Assembly (NCBI GenBank): GCA_021159845.1
Contig: JAGHDS010000350.1
Location: 1 to 7,362 of the forward strand
Direction of reading: 5' to 3'
DNA length: 7,362 nt
Source: Anaerolineae bacterium
GTDB taxonomy: Bacteria > Chloroflexota > Anaerolineae > DUEN01
The first letter of the stretch is position 1, and every line of letters begins with the position of its first letter. The translations under genes were made by a program, and so were the position numbers. Shown piece by piece: positions 6,165 through 7,362 of the stretch. Under the pieces are notes generated by a model that was given only the letters and a program-made list of their open reading frames with translations, had not been told where the DNA came from and searched no databases.

Positions 6165-6914
6165 CTACGATTTGCGTTTTGTTCCTGCCATTTGTTGCCA
6201 GGCCCACAGGATCAGCGCCTTCAGGCCGAAGAACGCTCCAACGACGGCAAATGCGATCAGCGACCAGCGAGCGCCCATCCAGAACGCATGGATCATCCCG
6301 CGTAGGCTGAGGATGTCCGGCGTGCTCTTTGGGCTCGCGGACGTGGCGGCCTGGGATGCCCGGGCGACGGCAACCGGCGTCGGCGTGGCCGCAGCTTCAG
6401 GCGTGATCGTGCTGATGACAGGGGCCACCACAACGATCGTCGGCGTCGGTGGTATTGGCGTTGGGGTCATCGTTGGTGTGGGCGTGGCGGCCGGCGTTGG
6501 TGTGTCGGTGGGCTGGTGGTTGGCCACCTGCAGCCCACGCACGATGTATTCGTCGTAGTTGTAATCCTGCCGGACGACCCGCAGCCGCAGGCTGTACAGC
6601 CCATCGGGTAGAGCTCGTGTCTCCCATGTACCCAGGAATCCGTTGGCGACCTGGTTAAAGTGCGCTTCCCCGATGAAGACCCAGGTATCATCCCGCGCGG
6701 GCTCTGGGCTGTAGTATAGCTCGTAACGCAGGAAATTGGGATGGACCGCCGTTCCCTCGATGGTCACCTTGCCGCGCACGACGCTGAACGGCTGCGGTGA
6801 TGTGATCACCGCAGCACCTTTCTGTTTGAGCGGAGCGGCAGCTGTTGGTTGGGAGAGCCAACCGAGCGCTACCACCCACGCGATGATGATCAGCAGAAAT
6901 TCTCTTCGACGCAC
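6165..6914 (-). CDS. Secreted, C-terminally anchored protein with Ig-like domain and Pro/Thr-rich linker
   Basis: I do not recognise a named function. From a GTG at 6914 the protein has 249 residues. It opens with a signal peptide (MRRREFLL, a hydrophobic core, then QPTAAAP, cleavage near 27). Residues about 35-132 form a beta-rich domain with TSPQPFSVVRGKVTIEGTA, RYELYYSPEP and LGTWETRALPDGLYSLRLRV; this pattern resembles Ig-like domains at the C-terminus of penicillin-binding protein 1C and in many Chloroflexota surface proteins. A Thr-Pro-rich linker follows (about 135-181, TPTPAATPTPTMTPTPIPPT), then a membrane segment at about 216-239 and the positive tail KRKS. This predicts an extracytoplasmic domain on a stalk, with the C-terminus in the cytoplasm. 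A TTG at 6938 would add eight residues; GTG is preferred because GGATGG lies six bases before it and it gives a standard signal peptide. The gene has its own promoter candidate and terminator, so its place beside pth need not mean a linked role. Confidence 0.85.
   Translation of the reverse strand: MRRREFLLIIIAWVVALGWLSQPTAAAPLKQKGAAVITSPQPFSVVRGKVTIEGTAVHPNFLRYELYYSPEPARDDTWVFIGEAHFNQVANGFLGTWETRALPDGLYSLRLRVVRQDYNYDEYIVRGLQVANHQPTDTPTPAATPTPTMTPTPIPPTPTIVVVAPVISTITPEAAATPTPVAVARASQAATSASPKSTPDILSLRGMIHAFWMGARWSLIAFAVVGAFFGLKALILWAWQQMAGTKRKS
6432..6513 (-). repeat. Low-complexity Thr-Pro codon tract
   Basis: Inside the anchored-protein gene the DNA is a degenerate series of 6-base units (ACN CCN on the minus strand; GGCGTTGGTGT-like on the plus) encoding the Thr-Pro linker. 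Such tracts change length by slippage or recombination, so linker length may vary between strains. Confidence 0.7.
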
Positions 6915-6983
6915 TGGTGCCCATCCATATCCGATCAAATTGCCCAGCTAGGCCCGTCCCGACCGGGCTCGAGATACCAAAAC

Positions 6984-7012
6984 AGTTTAACACACTCTGG
7001 GAGTGCCTGCAA
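6984..7012 (-). promoter_or_regulatory. Candidate promoter for the anchored-protein gene
   Basis: The minus strand reads TTGCAG (7012-7007), a 17-base spacer and TAAACT (6989-6984), each hexamer matching the sigma-70 consensus at four of six positions. Transcription would start near 6977, about 60 bases before the GTG start. The spacer holds a perfect dyad CACTC-TGG-GAGTG (6993-7005) where a repressor could block polymerase; that part is inference. Confidence 0.4.
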
Positions 7013-7136
7013 AAAGTGATTTTCGGGGTAACTGTGCACCGTTGAGAAAGCTGGCGGGTCTGCTGTGGAAATCGCTGACATCCTCGCAAGGTGGCTCTGT
7101 AGACGATTAAGGAAATCCCTTGAAACTGCCCGCGCG

Positions 7137-7169
7137 GTCGTTGCGAGCGAAGCAGTGTGATCTCCCGTT
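7137..7169 (+). repeat. TTGCGAGCGAAG-type dispersed intergenic repeat
   Basis: The sequence begins GTCGTTGCGAGCGAAGC and runs on through GTGTGATCTCCC. It resembles the widespread 'GTCATTGCGAGCGAAGCGAAGCAATCTCC' class of intergenic repeats known from several bacterial phyla. The family assignment is from memory of that motif. The window has only one clear copy, plus a possible decayed relative at 1394-1420. Confidence 0.45.
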
Positions 7170-7238
7170 GTTGTGCCGCCGCGAATTGGCATCCGGTGAG
7201 TGATGTGGGTGAAGACACACTCAATACAGGCGCCTGGA

Positions 7239-7263
7239 TCCAAGTGTTTTGGCCGCGGATGGT
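7239..7263 (+). repeat. Short dispersed repeat, copy 2
   Basis: This matches 111-135 at 22 of 25 bases in the same orientation and is followed 14 bases later by the 13-bp hairpin. All three differences are isolated single bases, as expected for diverged copies of one element. Confidence 0.6.
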
Positions 7264-7277
7264 CCTCATCCCCCAGA

Positions 7278-7307
7278 CCCCCTTCTCCCAGGCGTGGGAG
7301 AAGGGGG
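7278..7307. repeat. Perfect 13-bp hairpin, C-rich/G-rich
   Basis: CCCCCTTCTCCCA (7278-7290) and TGGGAGAAGGGGG (7295-7307) form a perfect 13-bp stem with the 4-base loop GGCG. The next bases on the plus strand are CTTAATT, only a weak U-tract. The arm pattern is shared with the looser hairpin at 1695-1721 and with a class of hairpins common between Chloroflexota genes. It may act as a bidirectional terminator or be a repeat-family stem. Confidence 0.7.
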
Positions 7308-7313
7308 CTTAAT

Positions 7314-7362
7314 TCGGCTTGTGGTGGCGGCGCAGTGGAGCTGCGCCGCCACCACAAGCCGA
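7314..7362. repeat. Perfect 22-bp inverted repeat at the window end
   Basis: The left arm 7314-7335 (starting TCGGCTTGTGGTGGCGG) and right arm 7341-7362 are exact reverse complements around the 5-base loop TGGAG. The stem is very GC-rich and ends on the last base of the window. It starts six bases after the preceding hairpin. It may be a terminator, part of a dispersed element, or a fold-back assembly artefact. Confidence 0.75.

Larger units (their letters stand above)
6939..7362. other. Gene-free right flank of repeats
   Basis: No gene is supported here. Next to the anchored-protein gene is its candidate promoter. Bases 7020-7130 show nothing I can interpret. From 7137 onward the stretch is dispersed repeats: a TTGCGAGCGAAG-type element, the second copy of the 25-bp repeat, a 13-bp hairpin and a 22-bp perfect inverted repeat reaching the last base. 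Open frames crossing the region on the minus strand show no family motif. Confidence 0.65.

Noticed and set aside
6688..7357. Overlapping minus-strand frames of 193 and 140 codons at the right end
   Set aside because: They cross the promoter region and repeats, overlap the real anchored-protein gene in another frame, and contain no domain or plausible start.

Overview
The window holds four genes, all on the minus strand, plus three repeat-rich intergenic stretches. Reading along the minus strand (right to left) they are: a secreted, C-terminally anchored protein with a Pro/Thr-rich linker (6914 to 6165), peptidyl-tRNA hydrolase pth (5989 to 5426), transcription-repair coupling factor mfd (5405 to 1818), and a MurR/RpiR-family regulator (1327 to 440). 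Together they cover about 77% of the window. I see no rRNA, tRNA, transposase, CRISPR array or phage gene.

The source is probably a Chloroflexota bacterium, perhaps Anaerolineae-like. This rests on the GC-rich housekeeping genes, the extracytoplasmic protein with a long TPTP-type linker and a single C-terminal membrane anchor (a common architecture in that phylum), and intergenic hairpins of the CCCTCTCC/GGAGAGGG type and TTGCGAGCGAAG-type repeats that I associate with such genomes. It is inference from style, not a phylogenetic placement.

Layout. 1-439: no gene; a perfect TATAAT on the minus strand facing off the left edge, a short dispersed repeat, an imperfect inverted-repeat element built from CGCAGAT/ATCTGCG words, and a hairpin that probably terminates the regulator transcript. 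440-1327: MurR/RpiR regulator with a strong Shine-Dalgarno. 1328-1817: no gene; a near-consensus minus-strand promoter (TTGACA, 17 bp, TATACT), implying a leader of about 240 nt that contains two exact copies of a 10-bp direct repeat, and a further C-rich/G-rich hairpin. 1818-5405: mfd. 5426-5989: pth, 20 bp upstream of mfd and almost certainly in one transcript with it. 5990-6164: a well-formed terminator for the gene to the right and a small upstream reading frame that overlaps the pth start as ATGA. 6165-6914: the anchored protein. 6915-7362: a candidate promoter, then dispersed repeats and two strong hairpins, the second a perfect 22-bp inverted repeat ending at the last base of the window.

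How the genes fit together. pth (release of peptides from drop-off peptidyl-tRNA) and mfd (removal of RNA polymerase stalled at DNA lesions) form a housekeeping pair that is adjacent in many bacteria. The regulator has its own promoter and no sugar-metabolism gene beside it inside the window, so its target is unknown. The anchored protein has its own promoter candidate and terminator and looks independent. I found no convincing new multi-gene system; the items most worth a second look are in the non-coding DNA.
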